Positions 9,701-15,574 of a stretch of 64,000 nt of DNA are shown piece after piece. The stretch spans positions 27,135 to 91,134 of the forward strand of contig NZ_JAIQZE010000015.1 in NCBI RefSeq assembly GCF_020164595.1, given 5' to 3'. The translations under genes and the position numbers were made by a program. Source of the stretch: Psychroflexus longus (GTDB lineage Bacteria; Bacteroidota; Bacteroidia; Flavobacteriales; Flavobacteriaceae). The notes under the pieces were generated by a model. That model searched no databases. It was not told the DNA's origin and saw only the letters and a program-made list of their open reading frames with translations. Each line of letters starts with the position of its first letter. Positions within the stretch are counted from its first letter, which is position 1.

Positions 9701-10624
9701 TTTTTCTGAAAGCATCCAGTACTTAGTGAAAGTAGTATCATCTTTTTCAGCCAGATAGAAGACAGAATGATTACTCAATTCTACATAATTTTCAGTACTG
9801 TTGAAACTCGTTCTGCCATGCTCGTGAGGGGTAACCCCATTATACGGCAAATGGTGATCCCAGGTGATGAGATCTGCTTCTGGATTTTCATTTAACTCCC
9901 CATCCTGGTAGGCAAAGCGCACAGTAAATCTAGACTGAGGTGAACCACCTTCTCGTCGTATTTGATATAGCCGCTTTACTGTATTACGACTGGCTGTAGT
10001 CCCATTGATCTCTACAGTTCCACTATTATCAACATGCTCACCATAATCACCTCTGGACACAAGCATGGTTACAGCCGTTGGAATAGCACTGCCCCCTACA
10101 GAACTGAAGGAGAGCCTGGTGTTATTATGTCCGAAATCGTAAGTTGTGTTTTCTACAAGACTTGTACGCCTTATTTTGCCAGTCACATCCCCAATACCTA
10201 CTGTAGAAGCTGAAGCACCCATGGTCAAAATATAGGAATCCAAATCATTGAACGGCTGTGTGCTGTTTTCGAAATTAGCACTGCCGTATGGAGTTTGAGC
10301 ATAGCCCGTATAATCTCTCACCAATTCCAGCAAACCATTAGTCGCATTTGGATTGGCTACTTCTAAATTGAGTATTCCATTAATTGTAAAATCACGGTCT
10401 GCAACAATACCAATAGGATTTGAGATGGTAAAATTCTCTATAATATCTACAGTCGGCACTTCATTTGCCATAGTCACTGCACTGGTATGGTCACTGTAAA
10501 GCAAGTTGACGCTAGTACCAAAGGAAGTAGGAGCTGCATTTAAAGTTCCGCCTGTACGTTCTATAGTTGCTCCTGTAGCAATATTCAGTGCATTTGTTCC
10601 TTTATTTAAAGTACCACCCAGCAA
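6794..10624 (-). CDS. T9SS-secreted giant surface protein, C-terminal part (after in-frame stop)
   Basis: The larger, downstream part of an interrupted gene. The open frame continues upstream in the same frame to 10666, directly behind a TGA at 10667-10669 that ends the N-terminal fragment, so the two were one protein of about 1571 residues. The part given here starts at a TTG and has no convincing ribosome site. Its first three quarters are beta-rich Thr/Gly/Asn repeats (GGTLN, DLNLTNGG, INFSTISANGT) typical of beta-helical or adhesin-like secreted proteins. The last 75 or so residues form a type A T9SS sorting domain: LNVYPNPTKGSF, then IYNILGQQVY, GIYLIKIETNKG and the terminal KLVKE. After export by PorSS the domain is cleaved and the protein attached to the surface or released. 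Translation of this part requires readthrough, reinitiation or correction of a sequencing error. Confidence 0.8.
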   Translation of the reverse strand: MLGGTLNKGTNALNIATGATIERTGGTLNAAPTSFGTSVNLLYSDHTSAVTMANEVPTVDIIENFTISNPIGIVADRDFTINGILNLEVANPNATNGLLELVRDYTGYAQTPYGSANFENSTQPFNDLDSYILTMGASASTVGIGDVTGKIRRTSLVENTTYDFGHNNTRLSFSSVGGSAIPTAVTMLVSRGDYGEHVDNSGTVEINGTTASRNTVKRLYQIRREGGSPQSRFTVRFAYQDGELNENPEADLITWDHHLPYNGVTPHEHGRTSFNSTENYVELSNHSVFYLAEKDDTTFTKYWMLSEKESEGDYVWIGAVDNTPSGTNWNVLSNWNGSRVPDETADVTIPEPSVAAYNPTINSTSGYSQPSSTEVTTGEVRMRTIEIASTGVLNITGAPNIYLYGGPNEGGGGINFSTISANGTINPGESTVHLLDDATASTATISGTAAFYNLVVSDNANLDVLSNAEIEILNSFSLNTGASVDAITQPNTIRYAGTDQTITEIGGYHTLDLSSTGTTVLPATLDIYGDLLVNQSTGLDLEPVVLNFLGSTQNIESGLLSSLSLGTVTVDNTDAVTSTIASLEVSDLNLTNGGFKVASGADLILSSLLNRTNGRLGGSGTIELAGGPTTTTIGSGLFLNDVHQGNLTLNVANADFTIVDGFEVKGDLNLTEGDVPLGTQTLKVGGHLTKTNGIIDASAAVIEFTGAGSQSVASGAFIDNTVSHVKNSGTGGPNLNSELNITDLVEVSSGTIQSNGNLKLLCDFGTPPKTAQVAEVVNGSISGDVVVEQCYPARRAFRLISSSVNTSSSIRANWQEGASNYLADPSPGYGTHITGSKVSETDNSHNNGFDYTPSGNPSMFQFDNINRQWNSVAETEPQTLVAGVPYRLMIRGGRDIDVISNESTPTDTRLRTTGELLIGSNLESNLSGDIDKLSIIGNPYQAQVDMYSVLTNSTNLSTTEYYIWDPTLGGSTGRGAYVTIDPATGDNALSPNTVNPGDKFSDANQYIQPMQAAFVRTVAEGGASINFQETDKNVNPAQTTTKSFSEKEYINVMLFDADSFAEGNTPSDGLRINFNDSYSVTAKDDSPKLGNLDENLVRVEGNQYSAIERRPFPVGEEKLQLFINQYTKESYVLKFDLTSNLNTKLFIEDKYLNEMIEITKANDTYNFMIDQSVPESLASNRFSLVLDPINLSTVDEELIRLNVYPNPTKGSFQISGQDLAQGAGVEIYNILGQQVYKRDFKGQSTIEINDFNSNTGIYLIKIETNKGKTTLKLVKE

Positions 10625-10666
10625 TCTAAGCCTGTCAGTTACGGTCTTATTTGTACTTAAATTTAC

Positions 10667-10669
10667 TCA
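10667..10669 (-). other. In-frame TGA interrupting the T9SS protein gene
   Basis: The minus-strand triplet TGA separates two open frames that share the same reading frame (11509 to 10670 and 10666 to 6794). Continuous sense would read INNSSTN-stop-VNLSTNKTVT, with no other frame disruption. One base change restores a 1571-residue protein with a signal peptide at one end and a T9SS sorting domain at the other. Confidence 0.85.
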
Positions 10670-11509
10670 ATTCGTACTTGAATTATTTATAGTTAACACA
10701 TTTCCTTTGTTCTGCAAACCAACATAGCCAGACCTGGGATCAGCTATTTCACCTGAGACTGTATTTTGCTCTATACTTCCAGCATATTCTTCTACGATGT
10801 AAGTGCTACTGGTTGCAAAAAAGAGCTTTCTGGCAAGAGTTGATACATTTGAAGTTATCTTAAGATGTTGAGGGTTTGCCTGAGTTCCATTTCCACTCAT
10901 ATACAATCCAGAATCGTTCAATCCGCTATTAGTGTCATTTATCACTAGCCCTCCATTGACTTCCACATCACCTTTGCACTCAATATAAAGTGCAGAATTA
11001 TTTTTGCCATCCTGATACCTCAACTCCCCTCCGTTTATTCTGAAAAGTTCATTTATACGGACTTCAAGTTGTGGGTTGTTTGAAAAAGTTGTTCTAAAAA
11101 CGCCTCCAGCATTTAACTCAAATACATCAATATCACCAGCAAAAGTTGTATTTGAATTTTCTGGGATATTGACTAAGAAGTTACCGTGGATTATTATGGC
11201 TCCAGCCAAATTAAAACCATTGGTTTGGCTTGTTACATTATATACAACAAACGTATTAGGCTGTATAAAAACAGTACCAGAAAATGTAGCTGACAAAGGA
11301 TAATCTGTTGCAGTGTTCCAAGTGGTTCCATCGTATTTTTCCCAGGTACCTGCATCTAGCCAGGGCTTTGGATTTTGTGAAGTACCACCTACCGACCTAT
11401 AATCACCTGCTTGCTGGGCATAACCATTAAAGCCCATCAAAAAGATAAGTGAAATTAATGTGAAGGCCTTCATGTGTATTTGTATAATCTGGAGTAAATG
11501 TTTTTTCAT
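10667..11509 (-). CDS. T9SS-secreted giant surface protein, N-terminal part (truncated by TGA)
   Basis: A 280-residue fragment carrying the Sec signal peptide (core AFTLISLIFLMGFNGYAQ) and the first beta-rich segment, with PWLDAGTWEKYDGTTWNT, a motif common at the start of flavobacterial secreted G8-like or adhesin proteins. Two starts are possible: 11509 (MKKHLLQ...) and an ATG 12 codons later at 11473, which gives a more conventional signal peptide. The fragment ends at the in-frame TGA and lacks the sorting domain, so as translated it would be released into the periplasm with no T9SS route. See the C-terminal part and the stop-codon entry. Confidence 0.8.
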   Translation of the reverse strand: MKKHLLQIIQIHMKAFTLISLIFLMGFNGYAQQAGDYRSVGGTSQNPKPWLDAGTWEKYDGTTWNTATDYPLSATFSGTVFIQPNTFVVYNVTSQTNGFNLAGAIIIHGNFLVNIPENSNTTFAGDIDVFELNAGGVFRTTFSNNPQLEVRINELFRINGGELRYQDGKNNSALYIECKGDVEVNGGLVINDTNSGLNDSGLYMSGNGTQANPQHLKITSNVSTLARKLFFATSSTYIVEEYAGSIEQNTVSGEIADPRSGYVGLQNKGNVLTINNSSTN

Positions 11510-11969
11510 AGACTATTATTTAGGTAAACTTTTTAATTGCGCTATAAGCAATTTAATTGCAAAAATAACAAAATACAAATATATAATTCACTGAAAGTCA
11601 ATAATTTTTATAAATATTGCCTATTGATTAAAAATAAATTGAATCTCAGTTTAACAAGAAGACAAAGTTTATAGCTGAAGTTACAAAGGCTGAATTCAGC
11701 AATTAAAAAATAATTTAAAGCAGAGCTTCTCCAAAACTAAAAACAGACAGTTTGACGCTTAAATAGTTTAGTGTATTTAAGAAGGTTTCATTAGAAGCTC
11801 ACTAGAAGTCATCTTCACCATTTAGTAAAATAAAGTACATTAAATATTAAAATAATGTACTTTATTTATTTAATTAATGTACATTATTTGCATTAAACCT
11901 CAAGAGCTTTTTATATTTACCTCAACACTAAATGAGGAGTTTCTCAGGTGAATTAATAACTAAGTGCTT
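11510..11969. other. 460-bp AT-rich intergenic region between divergent genes
   Basis: Separates the giant T9SS gene (minus) from the HU-related gene (plus). No coding potential or RNA gene was recognised. The only clear structure is the AATGTAC palindrome cluster at 11830-11885, listed separately. The first 150 bp upstream of the T9SS gene are almost pure A/T, as expected for a promoter region. Confidence 0.6.
11830..11885. promoter_or_regulatory. AATGTAC palindrome cluster, candidate operator
   Basis: A perfect 13-bp inverted repeat, ATAAAGTACATTA (11830-11842) and TAATGTACTTTAT (11853-11865), with a 10-base spacer, followed 10 bp on by the self-palindrome AATGTACATT (11876-11885). GTAC cores therefore recur three times at regular spacing in otherwise unstructured DNA, 85-140 bp ahead of the HU-related gene. 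The arms are AT-rich with no T tract on one side, so a protein-binding site is more likely than a terminator. Confidence 0.55.
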
Positions 11970-12389
11970 ATGAATGATTTTATAACCTGTACCATCTCCA
12001 AACGAGGGAATGGAGTGAAAGCTGATCCTTCTGCAAACTACCATTTAAAGGCAGTTTACAACAGATCGATAGGTATGGATGAACTGGCAAGGCGCATCAG
12101 TAATAAATGCACCCTAAATACCTCTGATGTAATAGGATGCTTAAATGCGCTTAATGAGGAAATCCTCTTTCAGTTGAAAGATGGAAATAAAGTTGACTTA
12201 GGCTGGCTGGGGTCATTGAAAATAGGCCTTGAAGCCAAAGCCCATTCTTCTCCAATCGACTGTAAAGTGAGTGACATCAAACGCGTAAAAATCAATTACC
12301 AGCCCAACAAAAATTTAAAACGAGAGCTTAAGCATACGACAAATTTCAAGATTGATCCCAAGGCTAAATTAAAGTATATAGAACCTTAG
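11970..12389 (+). CDS. HU-related (histone-like) DNA-binding protein
   Basis: A 139-residue protein resembling the extended HU-family proteins of Bacteroidetes. The segment MDELARRISNKCTLNTSDVI followed by GCLNALNEEILFQLKDGNKV and LGWLGSLKI matches the helix-helix-beta arm base of HU/IHF, and the basic tail (KINYQPNKNLKRELKH) fits a DNA-contacting arm. It may act in nucleoid structure or as a site-specific bending factor. The longer frame begins with GTG at 11964; the ATG at 11970 is the preferred start. The palindrome cluster upstream may control it. It has no operon partner. Confidence 0.75.
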   Translation: MNDFITCTISKRGNGVKADPSANYHLKAVYNRSIGMDELARRISNKCTLNTSDVIGCLNALNEEILFQLKDGNKVDLGWLGSLKIGLEAKAHSSPIDCKVSDIKRVKINYQPNKNLKRELKHTTNFKIDPKAKLKYIEP

Positions 12390-12426
12390 GGTCAAAGTTA
12401 CTTTATCGATTGAGCTGCTGTACATA

Positions 12427-12478
12427 TCAGGCTTTGTTTGCTCCTCCTCAACTCCGATAGTTATCGGGGCGAACCTTG
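12427..12478 (-). pseudogene. Degenerate 3' end of tRNA-Asn (second remnant)
   Basis: Reads on the minus strand as a decayed copy of the last third of tRNA-Asn plus its downstream flank: GGTTCG..., GAGTTGAGGAGGAGCAAAC and AAAGCCTGATA correspond to the T-arm, acceptor end and terminator start of the intact gene at 13207-13280. The T loop is disrupted by the palindrome CCGATAGTTATCGG (12454-12467, plus-strand reading). It lies at the 3' end of the second GIY-YIG gene, whose last codons read into it. Confidence 0.6.
12454..12467. repeat. Short palindrome CCGATAGTTATCGG
   Basis: Six-base-pair arms around a 2-base centre, GC-richer than its surroundings, sitting inside tRNA-derived sequence. It resembles the short palindromic elements scattered in flavobacterial genomes; that classification is from memory and unverified. 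Confidence 0.5.
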
Positions 12479-12760
12479 GTTGTATTTATATAGTAATTTT
12501 ATTCTCATCTCAGGATAGATTTTTAAATTCTGAATATAGAGTTTGCTTTTCATCTTTTTGATATGCTTCTCAACAGCTAAAGCTTGCATTTTAGATGCAC
12601 ATTCTATCTTTAAAAACAATTCCCAATCCTTAGCATTTGAGGTGAATTTATGTGATTCTGCTTGTTCATGAAACGCCATCCGCTGCTCAATATTTGAAGT
12701 ATAACCAATGTAGAACCTATTTAATTTTTTAGAAAATAAAATATAAACAAGGTGCTTCAT
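12461..12760 (-). CDS. GIY-YIG nuclease-like protein, cassette copy 2
   Basis: A 99-residue single-domain GIY-YIG protein. The signature is YILFSKKLNRFYIGYTSNIE with the following EQRMAFHE (Arg and His of the active site), and the conserved Glu is in AVEKHIKKMK. It resembles the small GIY-YIG proteins of Bacteroidetes (URI-like). The last residues (NQGSPR) are encoded by the tRNA-Asn remnant and palindrome, so the original C-terminus probably ended earlier. It is paralogous to the gene at 12852-13163 and sits in the same cassette arrangement, behind a tRNA-Asn 3' half and its terminator. DNA cleavage is the family activity; the target is not known. Confidence 0.82.
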   Translation of the reverse strand: MKHLVYILFSKKLNRFYIGYTSNIEQRMAFHEQAESHKFTSNAKDWELFLKIECASKMQALAVEKHIKKMKSKLYIQNLKIYPEMRIKLLYKYNQGSPR

Positions 12761-12777
12761 CCTAAAGGTTTATGTAA

Positions 12778-12852
12778 AACAAAAAAGCCCGATACTTTCG
12801 TATCAGGCTTTATTTGCTCCCCCTCAAAGACTCGAACTTTGGACCCTCTGAT
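12778..12852. repeat. 75-bp direct repeat, copy 1 (tRNA-Asn 3' half plus terminator)
   Basis: Identical over 75 bp to 13168-13242, offset exactly 390 bp. It contains the terminator hairpin and tRNA-Asn from its 3' end up to the anticodon loop, where identity stops. Confidence 0.92.
12781..12810 (-). terminator. Intrinsic terminator behind tRNA-Asn remnant
   Basis: On the minus strand a stem AAGCCTGATAC / GTATCGGGCTT with a GAAA tetraloop and a run of T. It is identical to the terminator of the intact tRNA-Asn and lies just ahead of the second GIY-YIG gene. Confidence 0.85.
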
Positions 12853-12897
12853 CAATCCCGCACGTGCGGGACTCTAACCAACTGAGCTAACTTACCG
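12817..12897 (-). pseudogene. tRNA-Asn remnant with palindrome in place of anticodon arm
   Basis: Minus-strand sequence keeps the D-arm (TTAGCTCAGTTGGTTAGAG) and the complete T-arm and 3' acceptor strand of tRNA-Asn, but the 5' side of the anticodon stem and the anticodon are replaced by the palindrome TCCCGCACGTGCGGGA, and the 5' acceptor strand (GGTAAGT) no longer pairs with AGGGGGA. It cannot fold as a tRNA. The first GIY-YIG gene translates its 5' half as GKLAQLVRVPHVRD. Confidence 0.8.
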
Positions 12898-13163
12898 GTA
12901 GGAATGAATTCAGGCTCTAAAAGCTTTAGAAGTAATTGTCTACTCTTTTGCTTTTTAATAAATTTTTCGACAGACTCTGCTTCGTTTCGTGAAGATCCTG
13001 CTTCAAAGACAGCTTTTAAAACCCAAGGTCTGTATTTTGACGTAAATGTATGGAATGAAGAGCTGTTGTGTTTCTCTAATCGTTTCCAAGGGTCAATTGA
13101 AGATCCTGTGTAGTATTTATCAAACTTTTCTGAGTATATGATATAGAAATAAAACATTGGCAT
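12852..13163 (-). CDS. GIY-YIG nuclease-like protein, cassette copy 1
   Basis: A 103-residue GIY-YIG domain: FYFYIIYSEKFDKYYTGSSI (the GIY and YIG elements appear as YII and YTG), then DPWKRLEKHN with the active-site Arg and His, and the Glu in AESVEKFIKKQK. Start set at the ATG at 13163; the open frame extends to a TTG at 13172. The last 14 or so residues (GKLAQLVRVPHVRD) are translated from the tRNA-Asn remnant, a hallmark of these tRNA-associated GIY-YIG genes. It lies just behind the intact tRNA-Asn terminator. Similar in length and motifs to the gene at 12461-12760, from which it has diverged considerably. Confidence 0.82.
   Translation of the reverse strand: MPMFYFYIIYSEKFDKYYTGSSIDPWKRLEKHNSSSFHTFTSKYRPWVLKAVFEAGSSRNEAESVEKFIKKQKSRQLLLKLLEPEFIPTGKLAQLVRVPHVRD
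12856..12871. repeat. Perfect 16-bp palindrome TCCCGCACGTGCGGGA
   Basis: Self-complementary GC-rich element in AT-rich DNA, occupying the place of the anticodon arm in the tRNA-Asn remnant. It also encodes VPHVRD at the end of the GIY-YIG protein. Confidence 0.8.
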
Positions 13164-13167
13164 CGAT

Positions 13168-13242
13168 AACAAAAAAGCCCGATACTTTCGTATCAGGCTT
13201 TATTTGCTCCCCCTCAAAGACTCGAACTTTGGACCCTCTGAT
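13168..13242. repeat. 75-bp direct repeat, copy 2 (within intact tRNA-Asn)
   Basis: Identical to 12778-12852. It covers the terminator and the 3' half of the intact tRNA-Asn; identity ends in the anticodon loop (CTGTTA/ATCAGA junction on the minus strand). Confidence 0.92.
13171..13200 (-). terminator. Terminator of tRNA-Asn
   Basis: Stem AAGCCTGATAC / GTATCGGGCTT with a GAAA loop followed by T6 on the minus strand, starting 6 bases after the tRNA 3' end. Confidence 0.88.
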
Positions 13243-13280
13243 TAACAGTCAGATGCTCTAACCAACTGAGCTAAGGGGGA
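13207..13280 (-). tRNA. tRNA-Asn (GTT)
   Basis: A 74-nt cloverleaf: acceptor TCCCCCT / AGGGGGA, D-arm GCTC...GAGC, anticodon stem TCTGA / TCAGA with loop CTGTTAA (anticodon GTT), T-arm CAAAG TTCGAGT CTTTG, discriminator G. CCA is not encoded. It is the intact member of the tandem tRNA/GIY-YIG array and has a strong promoter just upstream. Confidence 0.95.
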
Positions 13281-13318
13281 ATTTATATGATGTAATGAAC
13301 TGTTGTGTTTTGCGGTTG

Positions 13319-13347
13319 CAAATATAAACCAATATTTAGTTTCACAA
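13319..13347 (-). promoter_or_regulatory. tRNA-Asn promoter
   Basis: On the minus strand TTG (13345-13347), 18 bases, then TATATTTG (13319-13326), matching the Bacteroidetes TTG-N17-23-TAnnTTTG consensus. The 20 bases TATATTTGCAACCGCAAAAC are identical to those ahead of tRNA-Ser at 63566-63585. Confidence 0.8.
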
Positions 13348-13376
13348 AACGTTTTTTTAAAAAAATGTTGAAATAA

Positions 13377-14741
13377 TTACTCTCCTGTCAGCCAGCGATA
13401 GACGTCGTTTCCATTGGCAAACAAGACCAAAGCTATAAGTATAAAGAAACCAATCATTTGGGCATATTCCATCACTTTTTCATTAGGCTTACGCCCGGAG
13501 ATCATCTCATAAAGCAGGAACATGACATGCCCACCATCCAAAGCTGGAATAGGTAAAATGTTCATGAATGCAAGAATAATCGAGATAAACGCTGTAGTGG
13601 TCCAGAAGGCTTTCCAGTCCCAAGCATCAGGAAACAAACTTCCTATGGCTCCGAAACCTCCTACTTGTGTAGCTCCTTTCTTAGTAAATACATATTTGAA
13701 TTGTGCGACGTAATCATGGAGTGTCCAGTAAGCAAAATCAAATCCAGCACCTATGCTTTCTCCGAAGCTGTAAGACTTAGTTAAAATGTCATCTGCGCTT
13801 ATAGCTGAAGTAATGACTCCTATAAGACCATCTTCATCTGCTGTAACGTTTACTTTACCTAGTCCTTCTGTAGCCAATTCTCTATCCAGTCCAGGATTTT
13901 CCTGAGGGGCACTCGTATAAGTTACCTCAACAGGAACACCTTTATTATCTTGTATTTTTTTTCTGAATTCATGCCAGTAATTGATCTTTTCACCATTAAC
14001 GGAGGTAATCATATCTCCTTTTTTAAGCCCGGCCTTATCTGCAGGAGAATCTGCCAATACGCTATCAATCATAGGTTTTTTAATCGGAGAAAATGGCTGA
14101 AAACTACCGGATTGGAACAACTGCTGACCCATATCCTCAGGAATCGATAAGGTTTCTGAATTACCAGTTGGGTGCTCAACTTCTACTGTACTCACATCTC
14201 TGAGCAATAAATACTTATTGATGTCGATCTGACTTTGCAGAGGTTCTCCATTAACGCTTAAAATTTTGTCACCATCCATAAAACCGTAATCTTTCATAAT
14301 TTCGGCGCTTTCAAGACCGTTATCAAAAACTTTTGGAGACAAATAGTTTTCACCATAAACGAAAAGAACCATCATATAAATGAGGAATCCTAATACGATG
14401 TTGACAGTCACACCGCCCAACATAATGATGAGTCGTTGCCAAGCTGGCTTACTACGAAATTCCCAAGGCTCAGGCGGCTTCGCCATTTGCTCTCTGTCCA
14501 TACTCTCGTCGATCATCCCAGATATTTTCACATAACCACCAAGTGGTAACCAGCCAATACCATAAACCGTATCACCAATTTTCTTTTTGAAGAGTGAGAA
14601 CTTCACATCAAAAAACAAATAGAATTTCTCTACTCGGGTTTTAAAGAGTTTTGCCGGGATAAAATGACCTAACTCGTGTAATACAATAAGTATAGATAAA
14701 CTCAAAAGGAGTTGAACTGCTTTGATAAAAAATGGATCCAT
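13377..14741 (-). CDS. rseP: Site-2 intramembrane zinc protease RseP
   Basis: A 454-residue M50 protease that cleaves membrane-anchored substrates such as anti-sigma factors within the bilayer. The zinc motif HELGH is at residues 22-26 in the first span, and the third zinc ligand is in NILPIPALDGGHV near the C-terminus. A PDZ domain is recognisable around ADSPADKAGLKKGDMITSVN, with a second, less clear one before it (GDKILSVNGEPL). Four membrane spans are predicted. Length equals the usual RseP. The upstream minus-strand sequence carries TACTTTTG (14762-14769), a perfect -7 box. An ECF sigma/anti-sigma pair lies 5.5 kb away, but no link can be shown. Confidence 0.93.
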   Translation of the reverse strand: MDPFFIKAVQLLLSLSILIVLHELGHFIPAKLFKTRVEKFYLFFDVKFSLFKKKIGDTVYGIGWLPLGGYVKISGMIDESMDREQMAKPPEPWEFRSKPAWQRLIIMLGGVTVNIVLGFLIYMMVLFVYGENYLSPKVFDNGLESAEIMKDYGFMDGDKILSVNGEPLQSQIDINKYLLLRDVSTVEVEHPTGNSETLSIPEDMGQQLFQSGSFQPFSPIKKPMIDSVLADSPADKAGLKKGDMITSVNGEKINYWHEFRKKIQDNKGVPVEVTYTSAPQENPGLDRELATEGLGKVNVTADEDGLIGVITSAISADDILTKSYSFGESIGAGFDFAYWTLHDYVAQFKYVFTKKGATQVGGFGAIGSLFPDAWDWKAFWTTTAFISIILAFMNILPIPALDGGHVMFLLYEMISGRKPNEKVMEYAQMIGFFILIALVLFANGNDVYRWLTGE

Positions 14742-14761
14742 TAATTAGAAATTTTCAATCG

Positions 14762-14769
14762 CAAAAGTA
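14762..14769 (-). promoter_or_regulatory. -7 box of rseP
   Basis: TACTTTTG on the minus strand, 20 bp ahead of the ATG; matches TAnnTTTG. No clear -33 TTG at the right distance. Confidence 0.5.
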
Positions 14770-14865
14770 ATCTTTTATCGGTGCATAAAAAATTTTTGGC
14801 CCCCTACCCCGCATAGTTAACAAATAATTGTAACCAATGACACATCACAGGAGGAGCATTCGAGT

Positions 14866-14873
14866 TATTTTTG
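14866..14873 (+). promoter_or_regulatory. -7 box of the SCO gene
   Basis: TATTTTTG, matching TAnnTTTG, ends 17 bp ahead of the ATG at 14891 and lies inside the longer open frame that opens at 14837. This argues for the downstream start. A -33 TTG is not obvious. Confidence 0.5.
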
Positions 14874-14890
14874 CAAAACATTACACAACT

Positions 14891-15574
14891 ATGCTTAAGT
14901 TTTTTGCTAAATACAAGTTTTTCTTTGTGGTGATGCTCATCCTTTCAGCGATCATCATTTCCTTCATATACAACCAGTTAAAACCTACTCCCAAACTTCC
15001 TGTTTTTCAGCCAAGCATGGTGACTGCAGATCTTGTGGATACGACGGTCCAGTACATTCGCAAATACCATAAAGTCAAAGATTTTAAGCTGGTGAACCAA
15101 AATGGAGATACTATCACTCAGGAAGATTATGAAGACAAAATCTATGTCGCTGACTTCTTTTTTACCACCTGCCAGAGTATTTGTATAGACATGGCTAAGA
15201 GCATGCAAACACTCCAGAAGGAGTTCAAAAATGACGGTGACATCAGGTTGCTTTCCCACTCGGTAACGCCTGAAATTGATGACGTTCCCCAGCTAAAAAA
15301 ATATGCAAAAGAAAAAGGAGTTATCGACAGTAAGTGGAACCTAGTGACTGGTGACAAAAAACAAATCTACAATCTGGCGAGAAAAGAATATCTGGCTTCC
15401 AAAACCGAAGGCGATGGAGGACCTTACGACCTTGTGCACACAGAAAATTTTGTACTGGTGGATAAGGAAAAACGCATCCGCGGATTCTACGATGGCACCA
15501 ACCCTGAAGAGATAGAGAAACTCATCGAGGATATCGATATCCTAAGGTTGGAATATCTGCCTGAGGAAAAGTAA
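14891..15574 (+). CDS. SCO1/SenC family copper-binding protein
   Basis: A 227-residue membrane-anchored thioredoxin-fold protein for copper delivery to, or thiol reduction of, the cytochrome c oxidase CuA site. An N-terminal span (about residues 8-28) anchors the domain outside the inner membrane. The copper motif CQSIC is at residues 94-98, and the distal ligand His is in DLVHTENFVLVDKE. Start at 14891 was preferred because a TAnnTTTG box lies just upstream and the alternative at 14837 adds a basic stretch before the anchor. No oxidase genes are adjacent. The CxxxC and His set is complete, so it should bind copper. Confidence 0.9.
   Translation: MLKFFAKYKFFFVVMLILSAIIISFIYNQLKPTPKLPVFQPSMVTADLVDTTVQYIRKYHKVKDFKLVNQNGDTITQEDYEDKIYVADFFFTTCQSICIDMAKSMQTLQKEFKNDGDIRLLSHSVTPEIDDVPQLKKYAKEKGVIDSKWNLVTGDKKQIYNLARKEYLASKTEGDGGPYDLVHTENFVLVDKEKRIRGFYDGTNPEEIEKLIEDIDILRLEYLPEEK

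Noticed and set aside
10667..10669. Selenocysteine at the in-frame TGA
   Set aside because: No SECIS-like hairpin directly behind it and no selenoprotein family match; mutation or sequencing error is more likely.
12817..12897. A second functional tRNA-Asn
   Set aside because: The anticodon arm is replaced by a palindrome and the acceptor strands do not pair.
12778..13242. CRISPR array based on the repeated 75-bp sequence
   Set aside because: Only two copies, explained by tRNA-Asn 3' halves and terminator; no short spacers and no cas genes in the window.
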